A stretch of 64,000 nt of DNA from NCBI GenBank assembly GCA_965208945.1, contig OZ242366.1:930001-994000 (forward strand), in the 5' to 3' direction. The position numbers and the translations under genes are program-made. This DNA is from JAPPLB01 sp965208945 (GTDB taxonomy: Bacteria > Acidobacteriota > Terriglobia > Bryobacterales > UBA6623). Below are positions 54,916-63,245 of the stretch, piece after piece. The notes beneath the pieces were generated by a model. It searched no databases. It saw only the letters and a list, made by a program, of their open reading frames with translations, and had not been told where the DNA came from. Each line of letters opens with the position of its first letter. Position 1 is the first letter of the stretch.

Positions 54916-57626
54916 TGGCGCTCCATCCCAATTTCCCCGAATCGCCCCATGCCATCCTCGACCCGTCTGTCCGTTGGTTTCCTGCGGATGAAGCCCTGCG
55001 GGAATCCAGCTTCGAAAAGCTGATGCCGCCGCTGGTGCCGCAACTGCGCAAGAAAGTGAAGGAGTGGCGGGACAGCGGGTACGTGGGGGCGACCGACACG
55101 AGCAGGAGCCTGCTCATCTGGTGGTTCAAGACGACACACCTGCTCCCCCAAGCCGACGGTGCCATGGCCGAGTTCCAGTATTACTTCGCCCAGCGCGAGG
55201 CTCTGGAGACCATCATCTATCTGTATGACGTGGTGGAGGTGCGGGACAAGTACGACCTGATGCGCTTCGACAGTAGCGGTGCGGTTTCCACGGGCATGTT
55301 TGACGAGACCTGGCGGCGGTTCGTAGCGAAAATGGCGACCGGCACCGGCAAGACCAAGCTGCTGAGCCTGGTGCTGGCCTGGAGCTACTTCCACAAGCTG
55401 TATGAGCCGGAGTCGGAGCTGTCCCGCAACTTCCTGGTGATCGCGCCCAACATCATCGTGCTGGACCGCATCTACAAGGATTTTCAGGGCTTGCGCATCT
55501 TCTTCGCGGACCCGGTGCTGCCGGACAACGGCGTGGACGGGCGCAACTGGCGCGACGATTTTCAACTGACACTGCACCGGCAGGACGAGGTTCGCATCAC
55601 TCGGCCCACCGGCAACATCTTTTTGACCAACATCCACCGCGTCTATGCCGGGGACGATACTCCCGCATCGCCCGACGACGAAGACTCGATGGAGTATTTT
55701 CTGGGCAAGCGGCCTACTGGCGCGACCACCGACTCCAAAGTGGATTTGGGCATGATCGTGCGTGACATCGATGAATTGATGGTGTTGAATGACGAGGCCC
55801 ACCATATTCACGACCCGCGCATGGCATGGTTCAAGTCCATCGAAGACATTCACAACCGCCTGCAGCAAAAAGGGTCGGCCCTTTCCCTGCAAGTGGACGT
55901 GACCGCCACGCCCAAGCACAACAACGGCGCGATTTTCGTGCAGACCGTCGCCGATTACCCGTTGGTGGAAGCCATCTCGCAAAACGTGGTCAAGCGTCCA
56001 GTGCTGCCCGACGCCGCCAGCCGCGCCAGGTTGAGGGAGCAGAAGAGCGCCAAGTACACCGAGAAATACGCCGATTACATTCACCTGGGCGTGATCGAGT
56101 GGCGCAAGGCGTATGCCGAGCACGAAAAGCTGGGCAAGAAAGCCATCCTGTTCGTGATGACCGACCACACTCGCAACTGCGACGACGTAGCGAAATACCT
56201 CGAAGGCCACTACCCCGATCTGAAAGACGCCGTGCTGGTTATCCACACAAAGCAAAACGGCGAGATTTCCGAATCCACGTCGGGCAAGAGCAAGGAACAA
56301 CTGGACAAACTGCGGGAACAGGCCAACTCGATTGACGGACTGGACAGCCCCTACAAGGCCATCATCTCGGTGATGGTGCTGAAAGAAGGTTGGGACGTGC
56401 GGAACGTCACCACCATCGTGGGGCTGCGAGCGTATTCGGCCCCCAGCAACATCCTTCCTGAACAGACTCTAGGACGCGGCCTGCGCAAAATGTACTCCGG
56501 CGGCGCGGAGGAATACGTCAGCGTGGTCGGCACGGACGCCTTCATGGATTTCGTGGAATCCATTCAGGCGGAAGGCGTGGTGCTGGATCGCAAGCCGATG
56601 GGCGAAGGCGCCGGGGCAAAAACCCCGCTGGTAGTGGAGATTGACAAGGAAAACGACAAAAAAGACATTGGGGCTCTGGACATTGAAATCCCCGTGCTTA
56701 CGCCGCGAGCTTATCGGGAATACAAGAACCTGGGCGATCTGAACGCGAGTGCCCTGGTGCATCAGCGTGTGGCCTACCAACAGTTCAGCGAGGAGGAACA
56801 GCGGGAGATCGTTTTTAAGGACATCACAACCGGCGAGGTGGCGCATACCACCGTCCTCGACACGGCGGGCATTGCCGATTACCACAGTGTGATCGGCTAT
56901 TTCGCGCAGACCCTGATGAAGGATTTGCGGCTGGTCAGCGGTTACGATGTGCTGTACAGCAAGGTCAAAGCGTTTGTGCAAGAGCGGCTATTTGACCGGC
57001 CCGTGAAACTGGAGACCCCCAACACCCTGCGCAATCTGTCGGAGCCAGCTACTACCAAAATCCTGATCGAAACATTCAAGAAGGCGATCAACGCACTCAC
57101 CGTGAAGGACAAAGGCGACGCCGAAATCCGGGACACGATCAGGCTGCGGCAGACGCGGCCCTTCGTGGTTAAAGAGCAAGGCTACTTGATTCCCCGAAAG
57201 AGCGTATTTAACAGGATCATTGGGGACAGTCGTTTTGAACTACTGTTTGCCCGCTTCCTGGAAGATTGCAGCGACGTGGTTTCCTACGCCAAGAACTATC
57301 TGGCAGTGCGCTTCAAACTGGATTATGTGAATGCTGATGGTGACATCTCCAACTACTACCCGGATTTTCTCGTCAAGCTGTCCGACAAGCGGATTTTCAT
57401 TGTGGAAACCAAAGGCCGGGAAGAACTTGACGTTCCGCTGAAGATGCAACGGCTTCGGGCATGGTGCGAAGACATCAACCGCGCACAGACGGACATGAAA
57501 TACGACTTTGCATACGTGGACGAGGAGAGCTTCAAGAAATACAAACCAGCCACGTTCAAACAATTGGTCGCTGGATTCAGGGAGTACAAAGAGGAAGTTC
57601 TCCCTGCAAGGTCCATGACTGATTGA
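54915..57626 (+). CDS. res: Type III restriction enzyme, Res subunit
   Basis: A 903-residue superfamily 2 helicase-nuclease from the ATG at 54915; the open frame starts earlier but within mod. Walker A MATGTGKTK (about 140-148), DEAH box in VLNDEAHHIHD, motif III-like VDVTATPKH, and motif VI ILPEQTLGRGLRKMY are all present. A PD-(D/E)xK nuclease at the C-terminus is visible in YYPDFLVKLSDKRIFIVETKG (split here as YYPDFLVKL and FIVETKG). With Mod it makes an ATP-dependent restriction complex. All motifs look intact, so the system may be functional. Confidence 0.85.
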   Translation: MALHPNFPESPHAILDPSVRWFPADEALRESSFEKLMPPLVPQLRKKVKEWRDSGYVGATDTSRSLLIWWFKTTHLLPQADGAMAEFQYYFAQREALETIIYLYDVVEVRDKYDLMRFDSSGAVSTGMFDETWRRFVAKMATGTGKTKLLSLVLAWSYFHKLYEPESELSRNFLVIAPNIIVLDRIYKDFQGLRIFFADPVLPDNGVDGRNWRDDFQLTLHRQDEVRITRPTGNIFLTNIHRVYAGDDTPASPDDEDSMEYFLGKRPTGATTDSKVDLGMIVRDIDELMVLNDEAHHIHDPRMAWFKSIEDIHNRLQQKGSALSLQVDVTATPKHNNGAIFVQTVADYPLVEAISQNVVKRPVLPDAASRARLREQKSAKYTEKYADYIHLGVIEWRKAYAEHEKLGKKAILFVMTDHTRNCDDVAKYLEGHYPDLKDAVLVIHTKQNGEISESTSGKSKEQLDKLREQANSIDGLDSPYKAIISVMVLKEGWDVRNVTTIVGLRAYSAPSNILPEQTLGRGLRKMYSGGAEEYVSVVGTDAFMDFVESIQAEGVVLDRKPMGEGAGAKTPLVVEIDKENDKKDIGALDIEIPVLTPRAYREYKNLGDLNASALVHQRVAYQQFSEEEQREIVFKDITTGEVAHTTVLDTAGIADYHSVIGYFAQTLMKDLRLVSGYDVLYSKVKAFVQERLFDRPVKLETPNTLRNLSEPATTKILIETFKKAINALTVKDKGDAEIRDTIRLRQTRPFVVKEQGYLIPRKSVFNRIIGDSRFELLFARFLEDCSDVVSYAKNYLAVRFKLDYVNADGDISNYYPDFLVKLSDKRIFIVETKGREELDVPLKMQRLRAWCEDINRAQTDMKYDFAYVDEESFKKYKPATFKQLVAGFREYKEEVLPARSMTD

Positions 57627-57756
57627 TGGAGTGAACATAACAGAGTTTCGAACCAAGCGGTGATTGAAGAAATTGGAATTCGATCTCGTCCGTAATCGCA
57701 CGCAGTAATACCTATTGAATCCCGCATAATATAATAAGGGAGATGCGGATTCGGCC

Positions 57757-58371
57757 TTAGTCCTCGTCCGATTTGAGGTACTGGATCCTGTCGATGGGGC
57801 TAATTGGAGTGCGGCGTGTCAGGAACAAAATGAGGTGTTCGTACAACGAGTGTAGAACGGTTTGGTTTAAAGTCGCCAAGCGTCTTTTCAAAACAGACTG
57901 CTTCACACTCCAGATCAACCGGAAATCGACGTATGCCTCACCGAAATGGAAGCCGTCGACATCAAGAGGTTCCAATGGGAACAAGGCACTGCGTTGGCGG
58001 GATTGGATGGCAGGGCGGTGTTCTTTCGAAATGCGATCCTCTAGGCAGAAAATCGGCGCGACTCCCACCATGGCCTTTTCTGGCTCCTTGCGCCTTGACT
58101 CTTTATCAATTTCACAATCATGCCACAGCACAATCCCCGGGCCACGACCGGCCCTTGCATGGATGTACTCTTTTCCGTCGTGTGATTTTTCAAACGCATC
58201 TTTCACACTGGACGCTTCGTTGTAACGGGATGGCCCGCTGGTTCGTTTTGCGTTGTCGGGACGACAGATGGTCAGCGGAGAATCGATCACGCCCCAAGGG
58301 AGTTCCTCAATGATGTCACCCTGCGAAAGTAAACTCCCGTAGGGAAGATAGACTGAGCCTTCAGAGGCCAT
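57757..58371 (-). CDS. Unrecognised protein, third gene of a three-gene cassette
   Basis: A 204-residue protein from the ATG at 58371; the frame is open for 50 more residues upstream but overlaps the preceding gene. Segments include SLLSQGDIIEELPWGVIDSP, IHARAGRGPGIVLWHDCEID, EKAMVGVAPIFCLEDRI and a C-terminal SLYEHLILFLTRRTPISPID. The H-D-C-E-x-D cluster could bind a metal. No family is recognised. The start overlaps the stop of the small membrane gene by 11 bases, so it is part of the same operon, convergent with the type III R-M genes. Confidence 0.55.
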   Translation of the reverse strand: MASEGSVYLPYGSLLSQGDIIEELPWGVIDSPLTICRPDNAKRTSGPSRYNEASSVKDAFEKSHDGKEYIHARAGRGPGIVLWHDCEIDKESRRKEPEKAMVGVAPIFCLEDRISKEHRPAIQSRQRSALFPLEPLDVDGFHFGEAYVDFRLIWSVKQSVLKRRLATLNQTVLHSLYEHLILFLTRRTPISPIDRIQYLKSDED

Positions 58372-58702
58372 AGTCCGGCGAGATCTTGCGGTCGGCAACC
58401 GTGGGCGGAACTTCAGTAAATGATTCTTGCAGCCATGCCGCCGCACGGCGATCTGCATCACTGATTGGAACGTGCTTGGGAATGGACCTCGCCGCATTGG
58501 TGACAGCGACGGGATCCACATTCAGATCCGTAAGACTCGCTGGTGAAGGATAGAAGGTCAGCAGACCAGTCAAGGCCACCGCAGCCATCATCACGCTGGC
58601 CTTAGCCTGAAGCCATCTCTGGGTGGAGTGCTCGGGTTGTTGAGCAGGAGCCAACGCGTCAATGTTGATGAACTCGACGTCAGATTTGTAGAAGTCGTCC
58701 AT
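58361..58702 (-). CDS. Small single-span membrane protein, second gene of the cassette
   Basis: A 113-residue protein with one hydrophobic segment (VMMAAVALTGLLTFYPSPAS, about residues 36-56), a polar N-terminus (EFINIDALAPAQQPEHSTQR) and a soluble C-terminal half with ISDADRRAAAWLQESFTEVP. Not recognised. It lies 10 bases after the first gene and overlaps the third, and appears to be a genuine translated gene because of this tight packing. Confidence 0.5.
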   Translation of the reverse strand: MDDFYKSDVEFINIDALAPAQQPEHSTQRWLQAKASVMMAAVALTGLLTFYPSPASLTDLNVDPVAVTNAARSIPKHVPISDADRRAAAWLQESFTEVPPTVADRKISPDYGL

Positions 58703-58712
58703 ATTTCTTCTC

Positions 58713-59351
58713 CTATCGATCGCGGAAGTTGTTTGGCAAGTAGGATTCTATGTCCGGCACGATTCTTGCACAGTCGTCAAGAAAATCGAGCAGCTTGTTG
58801 GCGGTCAACTGCACTCGAAGCTTTGACTCAACCTCAAGCCGTCCGATCGATCCCGTTTGGACAAAGTCCGCTATCTCCTTGGTGGGGAGTTGGAAGAAGT
58901 CGATCACGGCCTCGGTGCCTGTATGCCCCATATAGTCGAAGTTCGCCCAGTCGGAATGATCCTTGTCGGATTCAAGATCGCTCAATACAGGGATCTCGTC
59001 TCGATTGGGAATGTTCCATGTTGCCAAGTAATTACGAAGTCGGTCGTGAAAATCTCGCGAGTTCCGCCACAAATGCCTGTAGAAGGTCTCAACCGGGTAC
59101 CTGATCTCAACGCGGGTCCTCAACCTCGTGCGACCCGGCCGCTTCAACTTGCCGAAGAACAAACGAACGTCACCGGGGCTGTGCTCAACTTGGGCAAGAT
59201 CGGCATCGTAAACATTCTGCGGTGGTTGCAGGGCGGCAAGATCAATCTTGATCGAGCGATCTTCAACATCGACCTGCAGGGCTTGTAGCTTTTGAGCCCC
59301 TGACGCACCACGTCGCGCCACCTGTCGGCGCCTCGCAAGACTTTTTCTCAT
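58713..59351 (-). CDS. Unrecognised protein with a DUF3467-like segment, first gene of the cassette
   Basis: A 212-residue protein from the ATG at 59351 (a TTG 99 bases further upstream would add 33 residues). The basic N-terminus (KSLARRRQVARRG) is followed by NVYDADLAQVEHSPGDVRLF and FGKLKRPGRTRLRTRVEIRY, which resemble the 'YAN-V-HSP-DF-L-FG' pattern of DUF3467 proteins. The C-terminal part (DWANFDYMGHTGTEAVIDFF and LTANKLLDFLDDCARI) is helical and not recognised. With the two genes that follow, it forms a compact operon of unknown role beside restriction and toxin-antitoxin genes. Confidence 0.5.
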   Translation of the reverse strand: MRKSLARRRQVARRGASGAQKLQALQVDVEDRSIKIDLAALQPPQNVYDADLAQVEHSPGDVRLFFGKLKRPGRTRLRTRVEIRYPVETFYRHLWRNSRDFHDRLRNYLATWNIPNRDEIPVLSDLESDKDHSDWANFDYMGHTGTEAVIDFFQLPTKEIADFVQTGSIGRLEVESKLRVQLTANKLLDFLDDCARIVPDIESYLPNNFRDR

Positions 59352-59490
59352 CGCACCACGGGCAAGTCGCACTCCGCCATTATTGTACTCCGCAAAAGCG
59401 CAGACAGAACCAATGTAACAGTCTAAGGGGTTGGGTTGCCTTTTGTGCAACCGGCTTCGGTGGCGGCTTCGTGCTGCTCATAGTATGCGA

Positions 59491-59817
59491 TTACCTTGAT
59501 CTGGAAACAGACACCCCAGATTGTCCGGGCGCGTTTCGTGGCAGTCTGTCCGCGAGCCGGTGAGCAGGGTCACGCACGGTAAATCCACATTCCCTGCTCA
59601 GGGACAACTGCTTGCCTTCAGACAATTTCCGCGGATGGTCTTTCCGTTCGGGACCGAGCGGGGCATCGTTCGCAATACGAAGCAGCATGACCGCTTTCAG
59701 CCGCTTCATGTCGTACCCGCCGGAACGCGAAAGCCGTTCCCAGTCCTTGAGGAAATCCCGGGTATAGTCCGCCCGGCGCGGCGGTCGGGTTCTCTTACTC
59801 GCGGCTGGCTTTTTCAG
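59491..59817 (-). pseudogene. YafQ/RelE-type toxin remnant
   Basis: After the RelB stop, in an overlapping frame, the sequence reads ADYTRDFLKDWERLSRSGGY and MKRLKAVMLLRIANDAPLGP, the start of a YafQ-like toxin. The usual C-terminal core (catalytic His and the REC-H-GGDFLLIY segment) is not found in this frame: the continuation KDHPRKLSEGKQLSLSREC runs into unrelated sequence. In another frame a DCHETRPDNLGCLFPDQGNR segment looks like the displaced remainder. The natural start position carries CTG (59815-59817) rather than ATG. The toxin is therefore almost certainly dead, while the antitoxin is intact. Confidence 0.65.
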
Positions 59818-60076
59818 GTTCCGTAAACATCTCGTCCGAGTTTTCGAAGCGTGCTTTGCCCCGCTTCATCATTACTTCCGATTCGGCCATGGCCCTTCGG
59901 GTCCGCGCGTTGGGGACCTTGAGTTCGAGTGGGAAGGCCCGATCGGCCACGATCCGGTGGAACAGCAAGCGCACGGCGTCGGAAGCCGACAGACCTGTTT
60001 CCGCCAGCGCCTCGGTCGCCTTCCGTTTCAACTCGCTGTCCATCCGGACATGCAGCATGGAATTCTGTGCGCCCAT
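59795..60076 (-). CDS. RelB/DinJ family antitoxin
   Basis: A 93-residue ribbon-helix-helix antitoxin. The N-terminus NSMLHVRMDSELKRKATEAL and LSASDAVRLLFHRIVADRAF is the classic RelB/DinJ DNA-binding domain, followed by PLELKVPNARTRRAMAESE and a toxin-neutralising tail KARFENSDEMFTEPEKASRE. It would normally form a complex with the following YafQ-like toxin, which is broken here. It may persist as a solitary regulator or anti-addiction gene. Confidence 0.8.
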   Translation of the reverse strand: MGAQNSMLHVRMDSELKRKATEALAETGLSASDAVRLLFHRIVADRAFPLELKVPNARTRRAMAESEVMMKRGKARFENSDEMFTEPEKASRE

Positions 60077-60300
60077 GGCAGCCTACTGTATCTCATTCGA
60101 GTTATGGCGGATGAGCCGTGTTCCGTCAAGAGGCCGTTACCAGGCCCGCAACAAAGCCAGGCCAGCCTCCACCACCCTGACCGCCGAGAAGCGCGCGGGT
60201 CTACAGGAGTCACCTTGAATGACGTTCTAGAATCCGAGTCGGACGCAGACTCGTATCCCCAGCTTCCCTGGCAAGCGCCCCTTCATGGTGATTCCCTGAT
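60077..60300. other. Intergenic region upstream of relB
   Basis: Expected to hold the relB promoter. No confident promoter, repeat or RNA was recognised. Confidence 0.3.
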
Positions 60301-62025
60301 TCACCCTCCGGAGCGGCGCTCGATTTCTGCAAATGCCTCTCTCAGGACGTCCGCACACATCCGATCCACGTTCGAGGAACGGCTCCCGAGATCCTCATAG
60401 CGACCGGAAATCTGCAGATCCGGTATCGGCCTGCCGTCAACGGCTATTTCTCTCCGGAACCCTCCGCCTCCAAGCTTCCAGACGACGGACAACGTCAGAT
60501 TGAAGGGTCGATTTCCTTTACCCGTGTATTCCTCGAATCGGAACTCATGCCCCAGCTCGATGAGCTTCGCATCGTCCAGCGAAAAGCCCGGCGCAACGAT
60601 GTACTTCTCCTTGTAGAGGTTCCAGTAGCGGGTTTCGAGAATATTGGGGCCCTCGACTCCATTTCCCCCTTCTTCGACTCTCATGTGGGAAATCGCCTGA
60701 GTCTGGCGAAACAAGGGGGACAAGGTCTTCAGCGATCTTTCCAAACCGTCGATCGTCGTTCGGACTTCCATGCGGAAAACGCTGTCCAGCACATTCACTG
60801 CGTCGGCTGCCGGGGCTTCGCCGATTCGATCCCGCACGAAGGCAGCCACTCGCTGCTCCGTCTCGAAGCGGTCCAGCATCCCCTCGAAGTCAGCGAAAGG
60901 CACTGCCTCTCCCGCGCTGCGGGACTGGCGGTCCGTTCCAGCGTGGATGACGGCCTTCATTGAAATCTTCGGGACCAGCTTGCCGACCTTGCCCAGCGCC
61001 TCGAAGGCGTCCGAGGTGACCGTCGCGCCCGACTTGATTTCGATCGCCGCCGTACCGTGGCCGGTTTCCATCAGGAGGTCACATTCCAGGCCTCTGCTGT
61101 CGCGGAAGAACGACAGGTTCGGCGAAAGGCCCCGGTTGAAACAGAATTTCATAGCCTCCACGACAACCATGTTCTCGAAGAGCGCTCCTCGGTGAGGGTG
61201 ATACGTAACCTGTCCCGGATGTTCGATGCCGATGAGATAAGCCGCCAGCCCGACGTCATAGAAGTAGATCTTGGGTGATTTGACCAAGCGCTTTCGAATA
61301 TTGGCGAAGTAGGGCTGCAAGGCAAAGGCGATGTAACTCTGCTCGAGCAGCGTGAACCAATCGCGCGCGGTCATGTGGGAAACGCCGGCGTCCGCGCCGA
61401 GGGAGGACAAGTTTGCGATCTGGCCCACTCTTCCCGCGCACAAGCGGACAAAACGGTGAAAACTCGAAAGGTTGCGGATCTCGGCGAGTTGCCTCAGGTC
61501 TCGCTCGATGTAGGTCTCGAAGTAGGCTGAGTACGCCTGTCGCGGCTCAAGGCCCTGGTCGAGGATCCTGGGATAGAAGCCGCTGTGGAGCAGCTCGTCT
61601 ACGGTGTCGTTCGGTTTCGCTCGGCGTCGTTCGGAAAGCGAAAACGGCAGCAGGCGAAGCAGAGCGGTGCGGCCCGCAAGGGACTGACTGATAGCATCAG
61701 AAAGCTTGAAATGTTCGCTGCCGGTCAGTACGCAGAGGCCGTTCTCTCGCCTCTCATCCGCCCATGCCTGGAGGTACGACAGGAAGCCGGGCGCCCGTTG
61801 AATTTCGTCCAGGATCGCGCCCGTGCCGATTCGGGCGAGCAGACCACGTGGATCGCGCTCGGCGAATTCGCGTTCATCGGGCGCTTCAAGGTTGATGTAG
61901 GTCAGGTGGGGAAACGTTTCGCGGCAGAGTGTGGTCTTGCCCGACTGGCGTGGCCCCGTGACGGTCACGAAGGGGTAGCTCTGAAACAGACCCTTGAGGA
62001 CGGGAGCGATGTCGCGAGGAATCAT
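60301..62025 (-). CDS. AAA_14/DUF4143 ATPase with an extra C-terminal domain
   Basis: A 574-residue protein. The first 390 residues are a typical AAA_14 plus DUF4143 protein: Walker A VTGPRQSGKTTLCRETFPHL, Walker B TGAILDEIQRAPGFLSYLQ, LTGSEHFKLSDAISQSLAGR, FETYIERDLRQLAEIRN, and the DUF4143 core IYFYDVGLAAYLIGIEH, GALFENMVVVEAMKF and FFRDSRGLECDLLME followed by EIKSGATVTSD. About 180 further residues (from about 390) are not part of the usual family and are not recognised; they contain WNLYKEKYIVAPGFSLDDAK. A TATAAT and a palindrome lie just upstream. Possibly a self-regulated accessory gene. Confidence 0.75.
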   Translation of the reverse strand: MIPRDIAPVLKGLFQSYPFVTVTGPRQSGKTTLCRETFPHLTYINLEAPDEREFAERDPRGLLARIGTGAILDEIQRAPGFLSYLQAWADERRENGLCVLTGSEHFKLSDAISQSLAGRTALLRLLPFSLSERRRAKPNDTVDELLHSGFYPRILDQGLEPRQAYSAYFETYIERDLRQLAEIRNLSSFHRFVRLCAGRVGQIANLSSLGADAGVSHMTARDWFTLLEQSYIAFALQPYFANIRKRLVKSPKIYFYDVGLAAYLIGIEHPGQVTYHPHRGALFENMVVVEAMKFCFNRGLSPNLSFFRDSRGLECDLLMETGHGTAAIEIKSGATVTSDAFEALGKVGKLVPKISMKAVIHAGTDRQSRSAGEAVPFADFEGMLDRFETEQRVAAFVRDRIGEAPAADAVNVLDSVFRMEVRTTIDGLERSLKTLSPLFRQTQAISHMRVEEGGNGVEGPNILETRYWNLYKEKYIVAPGFSLDDAKLIELGHEFRFEEYTGKGNRPFNLTLSVVWKLGGGGFRREIAVDGRPIPDLQISGRYEDLGSRSSNVDRMCADVLREAFAEIERRSGG

Positions 62026-62045
62026 GATGGCAATCCCACCACTCG

Positions 62046-62077
62046 ATTATAGCACAGATTTAAGGTCCTACCTTAAA
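62046..62077 (-). promoter_or_regulatory. Promoter and palindromic operator of the DUF4143 ATPase gene
   Basis: Minus-strand TATAAT at 62046-62051, 20 bases from the ATG. A perfect palindrome TTTAAGGT-CCT-ACCTTAAA (62059-62077) spans the expected -35 position. This layout is that of an operator that would block the promoter. Confidence 0.5.
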
Positions 62078-62150
62078 ATTGTTACATCCGTCGCCGGTTG
62101 CATTGTGAACACTTTGCCCGGTCCGAAAACCTGAAGCCTACGCGTCGCCA

Positions 62151-62345
62151 CTAACCTGCCTTTCTCACCACGTGGCAAGGCGAAGTGGGGGAGAGGGCCG
62201 TCAGGACGAGGCGCGAGCTGGACGGAGGAAAAAGGCGCGCGCAAGACGGCCTTTAAGGTTTTTCACGAATCGCGAGTCACGAGACACGAATCACGGCTTT
62301 TTTATCGTGTGCTTCGACCGTCGGGTGGTGAGACATGCAGGCTAG
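62151..62345 (+). repeat. Long-subfamily palindromic repeat with heptamer run (copy G)
   Basis: 195 bases from CTAA to CTAG. Ends match the family (CCTGCCTTTCTCACCAC on the left). The interior shares GGAGGAAAAAGGCGCGCGCA with copy F and has a CACGAAT/CACGAGA heptamer run at about 62263-62296. Confidence 0.85.
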
Positions 62346-62438
62346 GCACCCCGAGGACATCGCAGGCGGGGGCAGAGATTCGTACCTTGCCGGCCGCCGC
62401 GCTGTTCTCTCATTTTCTGGATGGCGCCTCCATGCAGG

Positions 62439-62729
62439 CTAAACTTGTGCCGGCACAGGCTCGAAGGTGATCTTCAGCCGCGTGCCGGTTGCGGCGGCGA
62501 CGCGCTCCAACGTCTGCGTGGACGGCCTGGCGCGGCCGCTCTCGAGCCGGGCAACAACGGACTGGGTTGTCTTCATGCGTCCGGCGAGCTGCTCTTGGGT
62601 AAGGCCAGCTCTGGCGCGAGCCTCGATGAGCGCACGGGCAATCTCGAACTCGGGCTTGAGAGCCTCGTGAGCTTTGCGGTAGTCCGGGTCTTTCATCCAC
62701 TTCTTGTGCAGGTTGCGCACCTTGGTCAT
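62439..62729 (-). CDS. higA: HigA-type helix-turn-helix antitoxin
   Basis: A 96-residue XRE-family protein. The helix-turn-helix is RARAGLTQEQLAGRMKTTQS followed by VVARLESGRARPSTQTLERV. The N-terminus has KKWMKDPDYRKAHEALKPEF, typical of the HigA2-like antitoxins that follow Gp49-type toxins. Its ATG overlaps the toxin stop by four bases (ATGA), so the pair was translationally coupled. The upstream toxin is split by a repeat, leaving this gene as a probably intact orphan. Confidence 0.85.
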   Translation of the reverse strand: MTKVRNLHKKWMKDPDYRKAHEALKPEFEIARALIEARARAGLTQEQLAGRMKTTQSVVARLESGRARPSTQTLERVAAATGTRLKITFEPVPAQV

Positions 62730-63233
62730 GACAGCACCTCCTTTGCTCGTTTCAAGGCCAGAGAAATCTCACGTTTTGGCGTCTTTCGGGTCTTCTTGAC
62801 GAAGACGCGCACCACCACTAGCCTGCATTTCTCACCACGTGGCGAGGCGAAGTGCGTGAGAGGACCGTCAGGACGAGGCGCGAGCCGCTTGGCGCGCGCA
62901 GGCGTACTTGAACCGTACGTTGAGCACGGCAAGCAAGCGCAACGAAGTCCTGGCGGTCGTATCGTGTGCTTCGACCGTCGGGTGGTGAGAAATGCAGGCT
63001 TGGCTCTGGCCCGTTGCCGTGACCTAGATTGCCCGCGAGATGCCATCCTTGCCCTTCATGCACATTTCCCACAAGGGGCCTTGCAAGTGCTTGACGTGCG
63101 GCTCACGAACACGGTCCAGACCAAACTCCTCGATCAATCGGGAGATGTAACTGAAACGGACGCGCATGTCGGCGGGCAGCGCTTCGAGTTCTGCATCGAC
63201 GGCATCACTTAGGGTTTCTACAGTCCACGCCAT
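62726..63233 (-). pseudogene. higB: HigB/Gp49-type toxin interrupted by repeat copy H
   Basis: The N-terminal half (63233 down to about 63003) encodes MAWTVETLSDAVDAELEALP, ADMRVRFSYISRLIEEFGLD and HVKHLQGPLWEMCMKGKDGI. It then meets a TAG (63026-63024) and, 22 bases later, repeat copy H. Beyond the repeat the missing C-terminus resumes in frame as VVVRVFVKKTRKTPKREISL and ALKRAKEVLS, ending in the ATGA overlap with higA. Family members read continuously through this junction. The toxin is therefore inactive through insertion, and the TAG within AI-stop-VTATGQS is probably a later mutation. Confidence 0.85.
62818..63002 (+). repeat. Full-length palindromic repeat inserted in higB (copy H)
   Basis: 185 bases; CTAG on the left, CTTG on the right. 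It has both terminal inverted repeats (GCCTGCATTTCTCACCAC and complement) and the central CGTAC-TTGAACC-GTACG hairpin. The two toxin halves resume directly at its edges, fixing the element boundaries to within a few bases. Confidence 0.95.
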
Positions 63234-63245
63234 GTGAACACCCTT

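Noticed and set aside
54810..56300. 496-residue minus-strand frame opposite res
   Set aside because: Shadow of a helicase gene with all motifs.
57700..57770. CCGCAT...ATGCGG stem between res and the cassette
   Set aside because: Loop of about 15 bases and no T-run; too weak to call a terminator.
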